A stretch of 64,000 bases of DNA from Sphingomonas oleivorans (GCF_003050615.1 NZ_NWBU01000018.1:124001-188000); one strand, 5' to 3'; positions 1 to 9,055 are shown, counted from the stretch's first letter. Notes: generated by a model not told the origin, from the sequence alone. Made by a program: numbers and translations.

Positions 1-364
1 GGCGGGGGAAAGGCAGATCGCGCGCGGCGAGGAGCTGGGGCAGCAGCAGCATCGCCGTCGCCTCGAACATCGGCACGGCGAAGAGGAACATCATCATCGA
101 GCCATGCAGCGTGAAGAGCTGGTTGAAGGTCGACGGGCCGACCAGATCATTGTCCGGCATGGCAAGCTGCGCGCGCATCAGCAGCGCAAGCGCCCCCGCG
201 AACAGGAAGAAGGCGAAGGCGGTGATGACATACCAGGCGCCGACGCGATTATTGTTCGTGTCCGTCCAGCGCAGGAACAGGCCCTTCGGGCTGGCCCAGA
301 CGGCGGAAAGCCGATCCGCCTGCGCGCGGCGGACGGCCGGATCGTCCTGCGGATCGACGCTCAT
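1..364 (-). CDS. ctaD: cytochrome c oxidase subunit I, N-terminal part (cut by window edge)
   Basis: Heme-copper oxidase catalytic subunit, inner membrane; only about 121 N-terminal residues are in the window. Translation of the reverse strand from the ATG at 364 gives a hydrophilic start, a first membrane segment (around VITAFAFFLFAGALALL) and the family hallmark LFTLHGSMMMFLFAVPMFE, which carries a heme-ligand histidine. The ATG overlaps the stop of the subunit II gene as ATGA (364-361), so the two are translationally coupled. Whether this is a plain subunit I or a I+III fusion cannot be told because the 3' end is missing. Confidence 0.93.
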   Translation of the reverse strand, partial: MSVDPQDDPAVRRAQADRLSAVWASPKGLFLRWTDTNNNRVGAWYVITAFAFFLFAGALALLMRAQLAMPDNDLVGPSTFNQLFTLHGSMMMFLFAVPMFEATAMLLLPQLLAARDLPFPR

Positions 365-1227
365 TCGAGCGACCTCAGCCAGGCGGCGATGGCCCGGGCG
401 TCGGCTTCGGGCATGAAGTCGAAGGACGGCATGGCGATGCCGGGCTTGGTCCGTTCCGGATGGCGGATGAAGCCGGCGATGGCCGCTTCCTCATTGGGCA
501 GCACGCCGGCGGCGATCGATCCGCGGCCCCCGACATGGCCGAGATCCGGCCCGATGCTGCGCCGGCCAATGGCATCCGGCTGGATCGCATGGCAGCCGGC
601 GCAGCCATAGTCCCGGAAAAGCGCGCGCGCATCGCTTTGCGCCAGCGCGGCCGGGGAGGGCGCGGCCTGTTTGACAAGCCAGCGATCGAAGGCTTGCGCT
701 TCCATCACGACGACGGTGAAACGCATCAGCGCATGGGATCGCCCGCAAAATTCGGCGCAGGCGCCGCGATAGCGGCCGGGCCGCGTCGCGCGGATGACGA
801 GCCGGTTGGTCCGGCCCGGGATCATATCCATCTTGCCGGCGAGGCCCGGAATCCAGAAGCTGTGCAGCACGTCGGGCGAAGACAGGTTGAACAGCACCGG
901 CCGGCCGGCGGGAAGGCGGATCTCGTTGGCCGCATCCACCGCCGGCCCGCCGGGCGGGCGATAGCGCACGCGCCACCAATATTGCTCACCCGACACGTCG
1001 ATCGCCAGATCGCGTGCGCCGGCCTCGATCGGCCGCATCATGGGAAGCGCGGTCAGCAGCAGGACGAGCAGCAGGATCGTCGGCCCGATCGCGCCCGCCC
1101 AGAGGATGAAGCGCATGCCGGTATGATGGTCGATCCGGCCCCGGCGTCGCCGCCCGACATGGGCTGCGATCAGCATTACGGAAAGATAGATGAGGAGTGC
1201 TGCGATCGCCATCCCACCCGCAAGCAT
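361..1227 (-). CDS. ctaC: cytochrome c oxidase subunit II with C-terminal cytochrome c domain (caa3 type)
   Basis: Electron-entry subunit of a caa3-type oxidase. Seen: two N-terminal membrane helices, a CuA cupredoxin domain with the ligand set DVLHSFW ... CAEFCGRSHALM, then a fused class I cytochrome c with CAGCH heme attachment and a PGIAMPSF axial methionine. This gives 288 aa from the first ATG at 1227. The same frame stays open upstream and encodes a convincing lipoprotein signal (AILIFPPLLASACAGEQ, 1258-1308), but no ATG/GTG/TTG precedes it. The true start may be ATC at 1347, which has AGAGG 7 nt upstream, giving about 328 aa. The start is therefore uncertain; the function is not. Confidence 0.92.
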   Translation of the reverse strand: MLAGGMAIAALLIYLSVMLIAAHVGRRRRGRIDHHTGMRFILWAGAIGPTILLLVLLLTALPMMRPIEAGARDLAIDVSGEQYWWRVRYRPPGGPAVDAANEIRLPAGRPVLFNLSSPDVLHSFWIPGLAGKMDMIPGRTNRLVIRATRPGRYRGACAEFCGRSHALMRFTVVVMEAQAFDRWLVKQAAPSPAALAQSDARALFRDYGCAGCHAIQPDAIGRRSIGPDLGHVGGRGSIAAGVLPNEEAAIAGFIRHPERTKPGIAMPSFDFMPEADARAIAAWLRSLE

Positions 1228-1366
1228 GGCGATGCGCGCCGCCTCGGCGCTGCCGGGATCGAGTGTCGATTGTTCGCCCGCACAGGCCGATGCAAGAAGC
1301 GGCGGGAAGATGAGAATAGCGGCGGGACGGAACCGGCAGTTGAAGATCGTGGAGCCTCTACAGCAA

Positions 1367-1395
1367 GGCGGGTTTCGATCCCGCCAAAAGCTCCA
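1367..1395. other. T-arm-like hairpin resembling the 3' end of a tRNA/tmRNA
   Basis: On the plus strand a 6-bp stem (GGCGGG/CCCGCC, 1367-1372 and 1380-1385) closes a 7-nt loop TTTCGAT and is followed by AAAAGCTCCA. This looks like a T-arm plus acceptor end, close to the end of alphaproteobacterial tmRNA. No 5' partner was found, so it is either a hairpin in the ctaC leader or a remnant of an attachment site. Confidence 0.3.
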
Positions 1396-1397
1396 AC

Positions 1398-1420
1398 GGG
1401 AACATGACGATCATGTTCCC
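1398..1420. repeat. perfect 10-bp inverted repeat in the leader of ctaC
   Basis: The arms GGGAACATGA and TCATGTTCCC flank a 3-nt centre (CGA). The dyad lies 33 nt downstream of the symporter stop and upstream of ctaC. It could be an operator or the stem of a weak terminator; no T-run follows on either strand. Confidence 0.6.
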
Positions 1421-1452
1421 ATGCCGTTTGGCAGCCTATGCTGCGCGGCGGA

Positions 1453-3039
1453 TCAGCGGAACCAGATGACCAGCAATGCGGTGAGCGTCAGCAGGATCAG
1501 CGACTGGAAACGGTAATTTTTCCAGAGGCTGATGTCGCGCAATTCCGCGCTTTCGGCATGCCAATATCGGCGCGTCCAGATCAGGGCTTCGACCTGCGCG
1601 GGCGAGGGAGGCGGTGCCGTCCAACTGCCGAGGATCATCGCCACGCCCGCCGCGACGAACAGGATCGGTGCGACATAGAGGAAGTGCAGCGGAAAGGCGC
1701 CCGTAGCGTTGAGCGCGAAGAGCGTGATCCCCGCCGCGAGGCCCGCCACGATCGCCGCGGCGGCACCACGCGCATTGGCCCGCCGCCAGAACAGGCCGAT
1801 GAGGAAGATCGCGACGATCGGTGGCGAGCTATAGGACAGCATCGCCTGCAGATATTGCCATAGCGATCCGAACCGTTCGATCTGCGGCGCCACGACGATC
1901 GCCACCAGCATGAAGCCCACGGTCGCGAGGCGGCCGACGCGCACCAGCGCCTTGCCCTTCAGCTCCGGACGCCAGATCCGTACGAAATCCATGGTGAAGA
2001 GCGTCGCCGCCGAATTGAAGGTCGATGCCGTGGCCGACATGATTGCCGCGAGGAAACCCGCGATCACCAGACCGAGCAGTCCGGCCGGCAACAGATCGAA
2101 CATCAGCGTGGGATAGACCAGATCGGCATTGCCGAGATGGGGGTAGAGCAGGATCGCGCAGGTGCCCGGCAGCACCATCAGAAACAGCACCGGCAGCTTC
2201 AACAGGCCCGCGAACAGGCTACCCCAGCGACCATGATCGAGCGATTTGGCGGAGAGCACGCGCTGCACCATGAACTGGTTGGTGCACCAGAAATAAAAGC
2301 CCAATATCGGCACGCCCAGCACCAGGCCCAGCCATGGCATGCCGGGATCGCCGAGCGGGCGGATCAGGCTGAGCTTGTCCGGCGACACGGCGGCGTGGAG
2401 CGCATGCCAGCCGCCGACCTTGTCGAAGGCGAAGATGCTGAGGATCACCGCCGCGCCGAGCAGGATCACCGCCTGCACGACTTCCGTATAGAGCACCGCC
2501 TTCAGGCCGCCGACGATCGTGTAGACGCCGCTCGCCACCGCGAGCCCCGCCACGATCTGCCAGACGGGCATGTCGGGCAGAAGCAGCTTGAACATCAGCG
2601 AGCCGCCATAGAGCGTCGTCGCCTTGTCCACGACCACCGACAGGAAGATGGTGAGCGCCGAAAAATAGATGCGGATGCCCCGGCTGAACCGCCGCTCGAG
2701 GAATTCCGGCATCGTATAGACCTGGCTGCGCAGGATGAACGGCAGGAAGAAGATGCAGAAGAAGACGAGGACGACCGCCGCCATCCATTCATAGTTGAAG
2801 ACCGAGATGCCGATCGCATAGGCGGCCCCCGCCAGGCCGATCAGCGTCGCCGAGGAAATGTTGGAGGCGAGCAGCGACAGGCCGATCACCGGCCAAGGCG
2901 ATTCCCGCGATGCGAGGAAGAAATCGGATCCGCTTGCCTGGCGACGCCCCGCCCACAGGCCGAGCGCGATCACCGCCATGCCATAGAGCGCGATCACCAT
3001 CAGATCGATCGACGCTAGCCCTCGCTGAATTGGTGGCAT
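1453..3039 (-). CDS. SSS-family sodium/sugar symporter (SglT-like)
   Basis: Sodium:solute symporter, inner membrane, about 528 aa with roughly 13-14 hydrophobic segments. The N-terminal part shows the family pattern GLWAGRRQASGSDFFLASR and SLLASNISSATLIGLAG, typical of SglT/glucose-galactose symporters. The second of two tandem ATGs (3039) is preferred, because the strong AAGGAGGG (3044-3051) is too close to the first one at 3042. It is divergent from the GH13 amylase gene, so the likely cargo is glucose or maltose released from alpha-glucans. The substrate is inferred from context only. Confidence 0.88.
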   Translation of the reverse strand: MPPIQRGLASIDLMVIALYGMAVIALGLWAGRRQASGSDFFLASRESPWPVIGLSLLASNISSATLIGLAGAAYAIGISVFNYEWMAAVVLVFFCIFFLPFILRSQVYTMPEFLERRFSRGIRIYFSALTIFLSVVVDKATTLYGGSLMFKLLLPDMPVWQIVAGLAVASGVYTIVGGLKAVLYTEVVQAVILLGAAVILSIFAFDKVGGWHALHAAVSPDKLSLIRPLGDPGMPWLGLVLGVPILGFYFWCTNQFMVQRVLSAKSLDHGRWGSLFAGLLKLPVLFLMVLPGTCAILLYPHLGNADLVYPTLMFDLLPAGLLGLVIAGFLAAIMSATASTFNSAATLFTMDFVRIWRPELKGKALVRVGRLATVGFMLVAIVVAPQIERFGSLWQYLQAMLSYSSPPIVAIFLIGLFWRRANARGAAAAIVAGLAAGITLFALNATGAFPLHFLYVAPILFVAAGVAMILGSWTAPPPSPAQVEALIWTRRYWHAESAELRDISLWKNYRFQSLILLTLTALLVIWFR

Positions 3040-3042
3040 CAT

Positions 3043-3617
3043 CCCTCCTTGATGCTCCCGCTTGCCGATCGTTCCGGTGCGGTTTTTATTTTATCTCAGT
3101 GTCATTCGGTGAATTTGGCGTGGAGATCAGCCTCCAGAGCGGAATTGTTCGCCGATCATCTTGTCCGGGCAGAATGAATGGTGGCCGGCTTTCGCGCCAG
3201 CGATCTTGATTCTGCTTTCCTGCTTTCTGCCATTGTCCCCCTCCAGGCTGATGCACCTCGACGCTTATCTGCCCGGCAACGGACTGCGACATGCAGCTTG
3301 CAGGTACAGCTTGGCGCCACTCTCCGCTTCGTCGGCGCGTGCGTCCGCGTCGATCCATTTTCTGGAAAATCTATGCAAATCCTTGGCAGGATGACAATAG
3401 CCAAAAGCGAATTTCCTTCTGCCGCAGATGCGAGCATAGCATGGTGTGCCGCAACAAAGCCGCTTTTCATATGCGGCTTGAGTGACTGTCCTATCTTCAT
3501 CCCGCAATGCTCGCTTGACGGCGCTCTCCGCCATCTGCAAGTTTATGCAAAACTACACGACAAAACCGGCGGACCGTCTTGCGGAAACCCGGCCGGGCAA
3601 GAGGGTGAGGAAGGCAT
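3043..3617. promoter_or_regulatory. divergent regulatory region between symporter and amylase genes
   Basis: This 575-bp stretch has no gene that I can support; the small frames crossing it match nothing I recognise. It must hold both promoters of the divergent alpha-glucan genes. A TGCAA(N7)TGCAA direct repeat (CTGCAAGTTTATGCAAAA, about 3535-3552) resembles the TTGCA/TGCAA half sites in front of the downstream lacI-type gene and is a weak operator candidate. The amylase ribosome-binding site is GAGGGTGAGG at 3601-3610. Confidence 0.45.
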
Positions 3618-5459
3618 ATGGGGCAGCGCAAAGAGAAGCGATTCGGCGTATCGGCCATGGCGCTCGGCTTGGCGGCCATGCTGTTCGGCGCGCCGATGGC
3701 GCCCGCGGCAAATTTTCGCGATCGGCTGGCGCAGGATGAACTGATCTATTTCGTCCTGCCCGACAGGTTCGAAAATGGCGATGCCGCCAATGATCGCGGC
3801 GGGCTTAAGGGCGATCGCCTGCGGACCGGCTTCGATCCCGCGGCCAAGGGCTTCTATCATGGCGGCGACCTCAAGGGGCTGACGGCGCGGCTCGATTATA
3901 TTCAGGGCCTCGGCGCGACCGCCATCTGGCTCGGCCCGATCTATAAGAACAAGCCTGTCCAGGGCCCGCCCGGCCAGGAATCAGCCGGCTATCATGGCTA
4001 TTGGATCACCGACTTCACCGATGTCGATCCGCATTTCGGCACGCGTGCGGACCTCAAGGCGTTTGTCGACGCCGCGCATGCACGGGGCGTGAAGGTCTAT
4101 CTCGACATCATCACCAATCATACGGCGGACGTGATCCGCTATCGCGAATGTCCGACGAGCGCCTGCGCCTATCGCAGCCTTGCCGACTATCCCTATTCCA
4201 CGCGCGGCGGCGTGAAGGGGCCGGGCATCAATGCGGGCTTTGCCGGTGACGACAAGGCCAGGCAGACGGCAGCGAACTTCGCCCGGCTTACCCAGCCGGA
4301 CTATGCTTATGCGCCCTATGTCCCGGCGGCGGAGGCGAAGGTCAAAAAGCCCGAATGGCTGAACGATCCAATCTGGTACCACAATCGCGGCGACACCAGC
4401 TTCAAGGGCGAAAGCTCTACCTATGGCGATTTTTCGGGGCTCGACGACCTCTTCACCGAAAATCCCCGCGTGATGCAGGGCTTCATCGACATCTATGGCA
4501 AGTGGATCGACGATTTCGGGATCGACGGCTTCCGTATCGATACGGCGCGTCATGTGAACCCGGAATTCTGGCAGGCCTTCGTGCCCGCCATGATCGAACG
4601 GGCCAAGGCGCGCGGCATTCCGAACTTCCATATATTCGGCGAAGTGGCCGATCCCGATCCCGCGACGCTGGCGCGTTTCACCCGGGTCGATCGCTATCCC
4701 GCGGTGCTCGATTTCGGTTTCCAATCGGCGGTGACGGAGGTGCTGGCCGGCAAGGCCGGGACGGATCGGCTCGCAGAGCTCTTCCAGGTCGATGCGCTCT
4801 ATGAGGGTGGGCCCGTTTCGGCGGTGCAGCTTCCGACCTTCCTCGGCAATCATGATATGGGCCGCTTCGCCCATCTGCTCCGCGCGGCCGCTCCCTCGCT
4901 TTCGAACGAGGATCTGTTCAAGCGGGTGACGCTCGGCCATGCGATGCTGATCTTCGCACGCGGCGCGCCCGTCATCTATTATGGCGACGAGCAGGGCTTC
5001 ACCGGTGATGGCGGCGATCAGGATGCGCGCGAGGACATGTTTGCGAGCAAGGTCGCCAGCTACAATGACAATAAGTTGATCGGTACGGACAAGACGACCG
5101 CGACCGCCAGCTTCGATCCCGCCGCGCCGCTTTATCGAGCGATTTCCACAATGGCCGCAATCCGCGCCGCCGATCCGGCATTGCGCCGGGGCGAGCAGAT
5201 CGTTCGCAACTATGACGAGGGGCAGGGGCTTTTCGCCTTTTCCCGCCAGCTTGCCGATGGGACGGAAACGCTGGTGGTGCTCAACACATCGACGAAGCCC
5301 GTCAGTGGCCAGATACAGGTGGATGCGGCATCACGAAGCTGGCGCTCGCTTCATGGAAGCTGCGCGCCCGCGGCCAGCGCGCGGGGCAGCTATGCGGTGA
5401 GCCTTGCCCCGCTCGATTATCTCGTCTGCACGGCACAGCCGTCGGGAGAGGCACGTTGA
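3618..5459 (+). CDS. secreted GH13 alpha-amylase-family glycosidase
   Basis: Hydrolyses alpha-1,4-glucans or maltodextrins outside the cytoplasm (613 aa). A signal peptide (basic start, hydrophobic stretch, APMAPAA cleavage region near residue 30) precedes a GH13 barrel. Region II is DGFRIDTARH (nucleophile D308), the acid/base Glu is in IFGEV (E342), and the third carboxylate is in LGNHDMG (D413). Region I is DIITNHTADV. A C-terminal beta domain covers about residues 510-605. The gene overlaps the next one by TTGA. The subfamily (amylase versus neopullulanase/cyclomaltodextrinase-like) is not resolved from motifs alone. Confidence 0.93.
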   Translation: MGQRKEKRFGVSAMALGLAAMLFGAPMAPAANFRDRLAQDELIYFVLPDRFENGDAANDRGGLKGDRLRTGFDPAAKGFYHGGDLKGLTARLDYIQGLGATAIWLGPIYKNKPVQGPPGQESAGYHGYWITDFTDVDPHFGTRADLKAFVDAAHARGVKVYLDIITNHTADVIRYRECPTSACAYRSLADYPYSTRGGVKGPGINAGFAGDDKARQTAANFARLTQPDYAYAPYVPAAEAKVKKPEWLNDPIWYHNRGDTSFKGESSTYGDFSGLDDLFTENPRVMQGFIDIYGKWIDDFGIDGFRIDTARHVNPEFWQAFVPAMIERAKARGIPNFHIFGEVADPDPATLARFTRVDRYPAVLDFGFQSAVTEVLAGKAGTDRLAELFQVDALYEGGPVSAVQLPTFLGNHDMGRFAHLLRAAAPSLSNEDLFKRVTLGHAMLIFARGAPVIYYGDEQGFTGDGGDQDAREDMFASKVASYNDNKLIGTDKTTATASFDPAAPLYRAISTMAAIRAADPALRRGEQIVRNYDEGQGLFAFSRQLADGTETLVVLNTSTKPVSGQIQVDAASRSWRSLHGSCAPAASARGSYAVSLAPLDYLVCTAQPSGEAR

Positions 5460-7054
5460 GCGGCAATTGCTGGTGGCATGGCGCCGTCCTCTATCAAATC
5501 TATCCACGCAGCTTCGCGGACGCCAATAATGACGGCATCGGCGATCTTCCGGGCATCACCGCGCGGCTCGATCATGTCGCATCGCTCGGCGTGGACGGCA
5601 TATGGCTGTCGCCCTTCTACACCTCACCGATGAAGGATTTCGGATATGATATCGCCGACTATCGGGGCGTCGACCCGATCTTCGGGACGCTCGATGATTT
5701 CGACCGGCTGGTGGCGCGCGCGCATGAGCTGGGCCTGAAGTTGATTATCGATCAGGTCTATTCGCACACATCCGATCAGCATGAATGGTTCCGCGAAAGC
5801 CGTACGGACCGCACCAATGCCAAGGCCGACTGGTATGTCTGGGCGGATGCGAAGCCGGATGGTTCGCCGCCCAATAATTGGCAATCCGTCTTCCACGGCC
5901 CCTGCTGGACCTGGGACGCGCGGCGTGGCCAATATTATCTGCACAATTTCCTGTCGTCGCAGCCCGATCTCAACGTCCACAATCCGGATGTGCAGCAGGC
6001 ATTGCTCGATACGGCCCGTTTCTGGCTCGATCGGGGCGTCGACGGCTTCCGTCTCGATGCGATCAACTTCTCGATGCACGATCCGGCGCTGACCGATAAT
6101 CCGCCGGTCGCTCCCGGCGTCGGAAAGCGGACGCGCCCGTTCGAGTTCCAGCATCATTTCCATAACCAGTCGCATCCGGATATCCCGCTCTTCCTGCAGC
6201 GGCTGCGCGGGCTGATCGACGGCTATGGCGGCGATCGCTTCACCGTCGCCGAAGTCGGCGGCGAGCAGGCGGATCGGGAGATGAAGCTGTTCACGCACGG
6301 GCCGGACCGGCTCAACAGCGCCTATGGATTCAATTTCCTCTATGCCGACCGGCTGACGCCCGAACTCGTCCATGACACGATCGCGCTTTGGCCGGGCGAG
6401 GATGGGGAGGGGTGGCCGAGCTGGGCTTTTTCCAACCATGACGCGCCGCGCGTCGTCTCGCGCTGGGCCGCCGGACGCGATCAGCGCGCTTTCGCGCGTC
6501 TGGCGCTGATGGTGTTGATGGCGCTGCGCGGCAATATCTTCCTCTATCAGGGCGAAGAGCTCGGGCTGCCGCAGGCGCATGTGCCCTTCGAGCAGCTTCG
6601 CGATCCCGAGGCGATCGCCAACTGGCCCGCGACGCAGGGGCGGGACGGCGCGCGCACGCCGATGCCATGGCATGGCGATATGCCCAATGGTGGCTTTTGC
6701 GACATCGCGCCATGGCTTCCGGTCCCGCCCGAGCATCTCGATCTTGCGGTCGATCTGCAGGAGGTGGACCCCGGCTCGATCCTCAATCTCAGCCGGCGGC
6801 TCATCGCGTTGCGCAAGGTCCGGCCGGCGCTTCGTGCGGGGGAAATCAGGCCGATCGACCTGCCCGCGCCGCTGCTGGCGTTCGAACGGGAGGCGGATGG
6901 GGAGCGGCTGCTCTGCGCCTTCAATCTGGGGAACGAGGCGGTGGCATGGCAGCCGTCCGATGCCGCTACATGGCGCATGATCGAAGCGGTCGGCGGCCCC
7001 GAGGGCGAGCTGCTGCCGCCATTGTCGGGCTTCATCGCCGAACGGCTGGGCTGA
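5456..7054 (+). CDS. GH13 alpha-glucosidase (cytoplasmic maltase type)
   Basis: Releases glucose from maltose/malto-oligosaccharides (532 aa). The start is TTG at 5456, inside the stop of the amylase gene, which gives translational coupling. Motifs: YQIYPRSFADANNDGIGDL at the N-terminus, region II DGFRLDAINF (D201), acid/base Glu in VAEVGG (E266), and FSNHDAPR (D329), all as in the oligo-1,6-/alpha-glucosidase branch. There is no signal peptide, so it acts after import by the divergent symporter or another carrier. Trehalose-processing relatives share this architecture. Confidence 0.92.
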   Translation: MSGNCWWHGAVLYQIYPRSFADANNDGIGDLPGITARLDHVASLGVDGIWLSPFYTSPMKDFGYDIADYRGVDPIFGTLDDFDRLVARAHELGLKLIIDQVYSHTSDQHEWFRESRTDRTNAKADWYVWADAKPDGSPPNNWQSVFHGPCWTWDARRGQYYLHNFLSSQPDLNVHNPDVQQALLDTARFWLDRGVDGFRLDAINFSMHDPALTDNPPVAPGVGKRTRPFEFQHHFHNQSHPDIPLFLQRLRGLIDGYGGDRFTVAEVGGEQADREMKLFTHGPDRLNSAYGFNFLYADRLTPELVHDTIALWPGEDGEGWPSWAFSNHDAPRVVSRWAAGRDQRAFARLALMVLMALRGNIFLYQGEELGLPQAHVPFEQLRDPEAIANWPATQGRDGARTPMPWHGDMPNGGFCDIAPWLPVPPEHLDLAVDLQEVDPGSILNLSRRLIALRKVRPALRAGEIRPIDLPAPLLAFEREADGERLLCAFNLGNEAVAWQPSDAATWRMIEAVGGPEGELLPPLSGFIAERLG

Positions 7055-7058
7055 GCGT

Positions 7059-8069
7059 TCAGCCGCCGCAGGATTCGCGCACGATCAGGTCGGTCGGCAC
7101 GCGCTCGGAGCGGATGTCGCCACCCTCCCGCGCGAGCAGCAGCTTCGAGACAAGCAGCCGCCCGGCCTTGGCCGTATCCTGCGAAATGGTGCTGAGCGCC
7201 GGATGATTGTATCGGGCGAACGGCACGTCGTCATAGCCGACCACCGATATGTCGCCCGGCACCGAACGGCCGGCGCGCAGCAGCGCCCGGATCGCGCCCA
7301 GGGCAATCAGGTCGCTCGCCGCGACGATCCCGTCGAAATCGATGCGACGCGCGATCAGCCGGTCCACCGCGGCCTCGGCGCCCTCCACGTCGAAATGGGC
7401 CGGCACGCTGAGGCCCGGATCGGGATCGAGCCCGGCCTGGGTCAGCCCGTCCAGATAGCCGCGATGGCGCTGCATCGACTCCGGCGCTTCGGTATCGCCC
7501 AGGAAGACGATGCGGCGCCGGCCGAGCCGGGCGAGGTGCAAGGTCGCGCGCCGCCCGCCGAGCAGATTGTCGCTCCCGATCGAGCAATAGGCCTGTTCGG
7601 GCAGTTGCGCGCCCCACACCACGAAGCGGGCATCCTGCTCTGCCAACAGGTTGAATTCGTGGTGCAGCGAGCTTTGCCCGAGGAAGATGATGCCGTCCGC
7701 CCGGCTGGTGCTCGTCAGCACGGACAGATCCTCGATATTGGCGGGCGCGACATGGCTGACGAGCACGTCGCAGCCCCGCTCGCGCGCCGCTTCGCCCACG
7801 CCGGCAAGCAGCTCCAGGAAGAAGGGATCGGAAAGCCGCCCTTCGCGGCCCTGCGGGCGCGGCACGACGATGGCGATCGTGGCGTCCGCCCCGATCGGCC
7901 CTGCGGGCATGTAGCGGCGGAAGGGATAATCATGCTCGCGCGCAAGCTTCCAGATCGCCTGCTTGGTACGCAGATTGACCGCCGGACTGTCGTTGAGCGC
8001 ACGGCTGACGGTGGAGATCGACACGCCGGCAAGTGCTGCGAGATCCTCGAGCCGGGTCGACTTGCTCAT
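7059..8069 (-). CDS. LacI-family transcriptional regulator of the alpha-glucan locus
   Basis: A 336-aa repressor. The N-terminal LacI helix-turn-helix reads LEDLAALAGVSISTVSRAL, followed by the hinge and a periplasmic-binding-protein-like sugar domain (VVGYDDVPFARY near the C-terminus). It converges on the GH13 gene, only 4 nt from its stop, so a local regulatory role in glucan use is likely. It lies 113 nt downstream of a leftward LysR gene and has its own dyad-containing leader. Confidence 0.9.
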   Translation of the reverse strand: MSKSTRLEDLAALAGVSISTVSRALNDSPAVNLRTKQAIWKLAREHDYPFRRYMPAGPIGADATIAIVVPRPQGREGRLSDPFFLELLAGVGEAARERGCDVLVSHVAPANIEDLSVLTSTSRADGIIFLGQSSLHHEFNLLAEQDARFVVWGAQLPEQAYCSIGSDNLLGGRRATLHLARLGRRRIVFLGDTEAPESMQRHRGYLDGLTQAGLDPDPGLSVPAHFDVEGAEAAVDRLIARRIDFDGIVAASDLIALGAIRALLRAGRSVPGDISVVGYDDVPFARYNHPALSTISQDTAKAGRLLVSKLLLAREGGDIRSERVPTDLIVRESCGG

Positions 8070-8085
8070 TGCCGTATGTCCGTCG

Positions 8086-8103
8086 TTGCAAGCTTTGCTG
8101 CAA
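8086..8103. promoter_or_regulatory. candidate LacI-type operator upstream of the regulator gene
   Basis: TTGCA (8086-8090) and TGCAA (8099-8103) form a spaced dyad 17 nt upstream of the regulator ATG, with a further TTTTGCAAG near 8141-8149. Autoregulation is inferred; the match to the amylase-side TGCAA repeats is only partial. Confidence 0.4.
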
Positions 8104-8182
8104 AATTTTTCATCGCCTCTCTAGCACATCGGCCGAGGCATTTTGCAAGCCCGCTCATTCTCTTTTCAGGTTCGCATGAGCA

Positions 8183-9055
8183 TCAGGCGACCGATCGCAA
8201 CCAGTCCAGCAGTCGCGCCTCGGCGGTCCCATCCTCTATCTTGTGATCGGACAGGAGGAAATAAGAGGATCCGTCTTCCACGAAGTCCATCGGCGCGACG
8301 AGCAGGCCTGCGGCGATATCGTCGCGCACGAGCTGATAGGGGCCGATTGCGACTCCAAGGCCGGCTACGGCCGCTTGCAGGCTGAAATAGAAATGCTCGA
8401 AGACATGTTCCTCGGGCTCGGCTCCTGCCGTTGCGGACGCGCTCAGTTCCGCCCAGCTCGACCAGGCATCGGGGCGCGTGGCGGCGTGGAGGCGCATTGC
8501 GTCGTCGCGGAGCCGGGCATGATCGCTCCTCTCGAAAAAGGCCTCCACTCTGCCGGGGCTGCATATGGGGCCGACCTGTTCGTCGAACAGCTTGGCGGCA
8601 TGGATGGCCGGTCCCCAATCAAAGTCGTTCCTCCGGATGGCGAGATCGATGCCGCCACCGAAAGAGAAGGGACCTCCGCCTGCGACCAGGCGAACCGGGA
8701 TCTCGGGATAAGCTGCGTGGAATGACGGCAATCTCGGGATCAGCCAGCGCATCAACAGCGTCGGTTCGCAAGACAGGAGGAGCGGTGTGTGCCGGGTACG
8801 GGCGCGGATCTTGTGAGCCGCGTCGCCGATCAGGTCGAACGCCTGGGAGATCGCCTTGTGCAGCCGTTCGCCATCGGCGTTGAGAAAGACGCGGCGGCTG
8901 CGTCGATCGAAAAGCTTGGTTCCAAGCTCCGTTTCGACCGCCCGGACGGCGCGGCTGACGGCGCCATGGGTGAGGTTCAGTTCCTCGGCCGCGCGGGAGA
9001 AGCTTTCATGCCGGGCCGCGGCCTCGAAACATCGCAATCCGCCCAGCGGGGGCAT
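8183..9055 (-). CDS. LysR-family regulator, GcvA-like
   Basis: About 290 aa. The winged helix-turn-helix starts MPPLGGLRCFEAAARHESF, the pattern of GcvA-type LysR proteins, followed by LTHGAVSRAVRAVETELG and an effector-binding domain. The ATG at 9055 fits the family N-terminus; a longer start at 9091 would add 12 residues. It is divergent from the LysE exporter gene, the usual arrangement for a regulator of an amino-acid exporter. Confidence 0.88.
   Translation of the reverse strand: MPPLGGLRCFEAAARHESFSRAAEELNLTHGAVSRAVRAVETELGTKLFDRRSRRVFLNADGERLHKAISQAFDLIGDAAHKIRARTRHTPLLLSCEPTLLMRWLIPRLPSFHAAYPEIPVRLVAGGGPFSFGGGIDLAIRRNDFDWGPAIHAAKLFDEQVGPICSPGRVEAFFERSDHARLRDDAMRLHAATRPDAWSSWAELSASATAGAEPEEHVFEHFYFSLQAAVAGLGVAIGPYQLVRDDIAAGLLVAPMDFVEDGSSYFLLSDHKIEDGTAEARLLDWLRSVA

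Noticed and set aside
1367-1395. tRNA or tmRNA gene
   Set aside because: Only a T-arm-like hairpin and acceptor-like tail exist; no D-arm, anticodon arm or 5' acceptor strand was found upstream.
3178-3744. 188-codon plus-strand frame overlapping the amylase start
   Set aside because: Covers the divergent promoter region and the amylase signal peptide in another frame; no domain.
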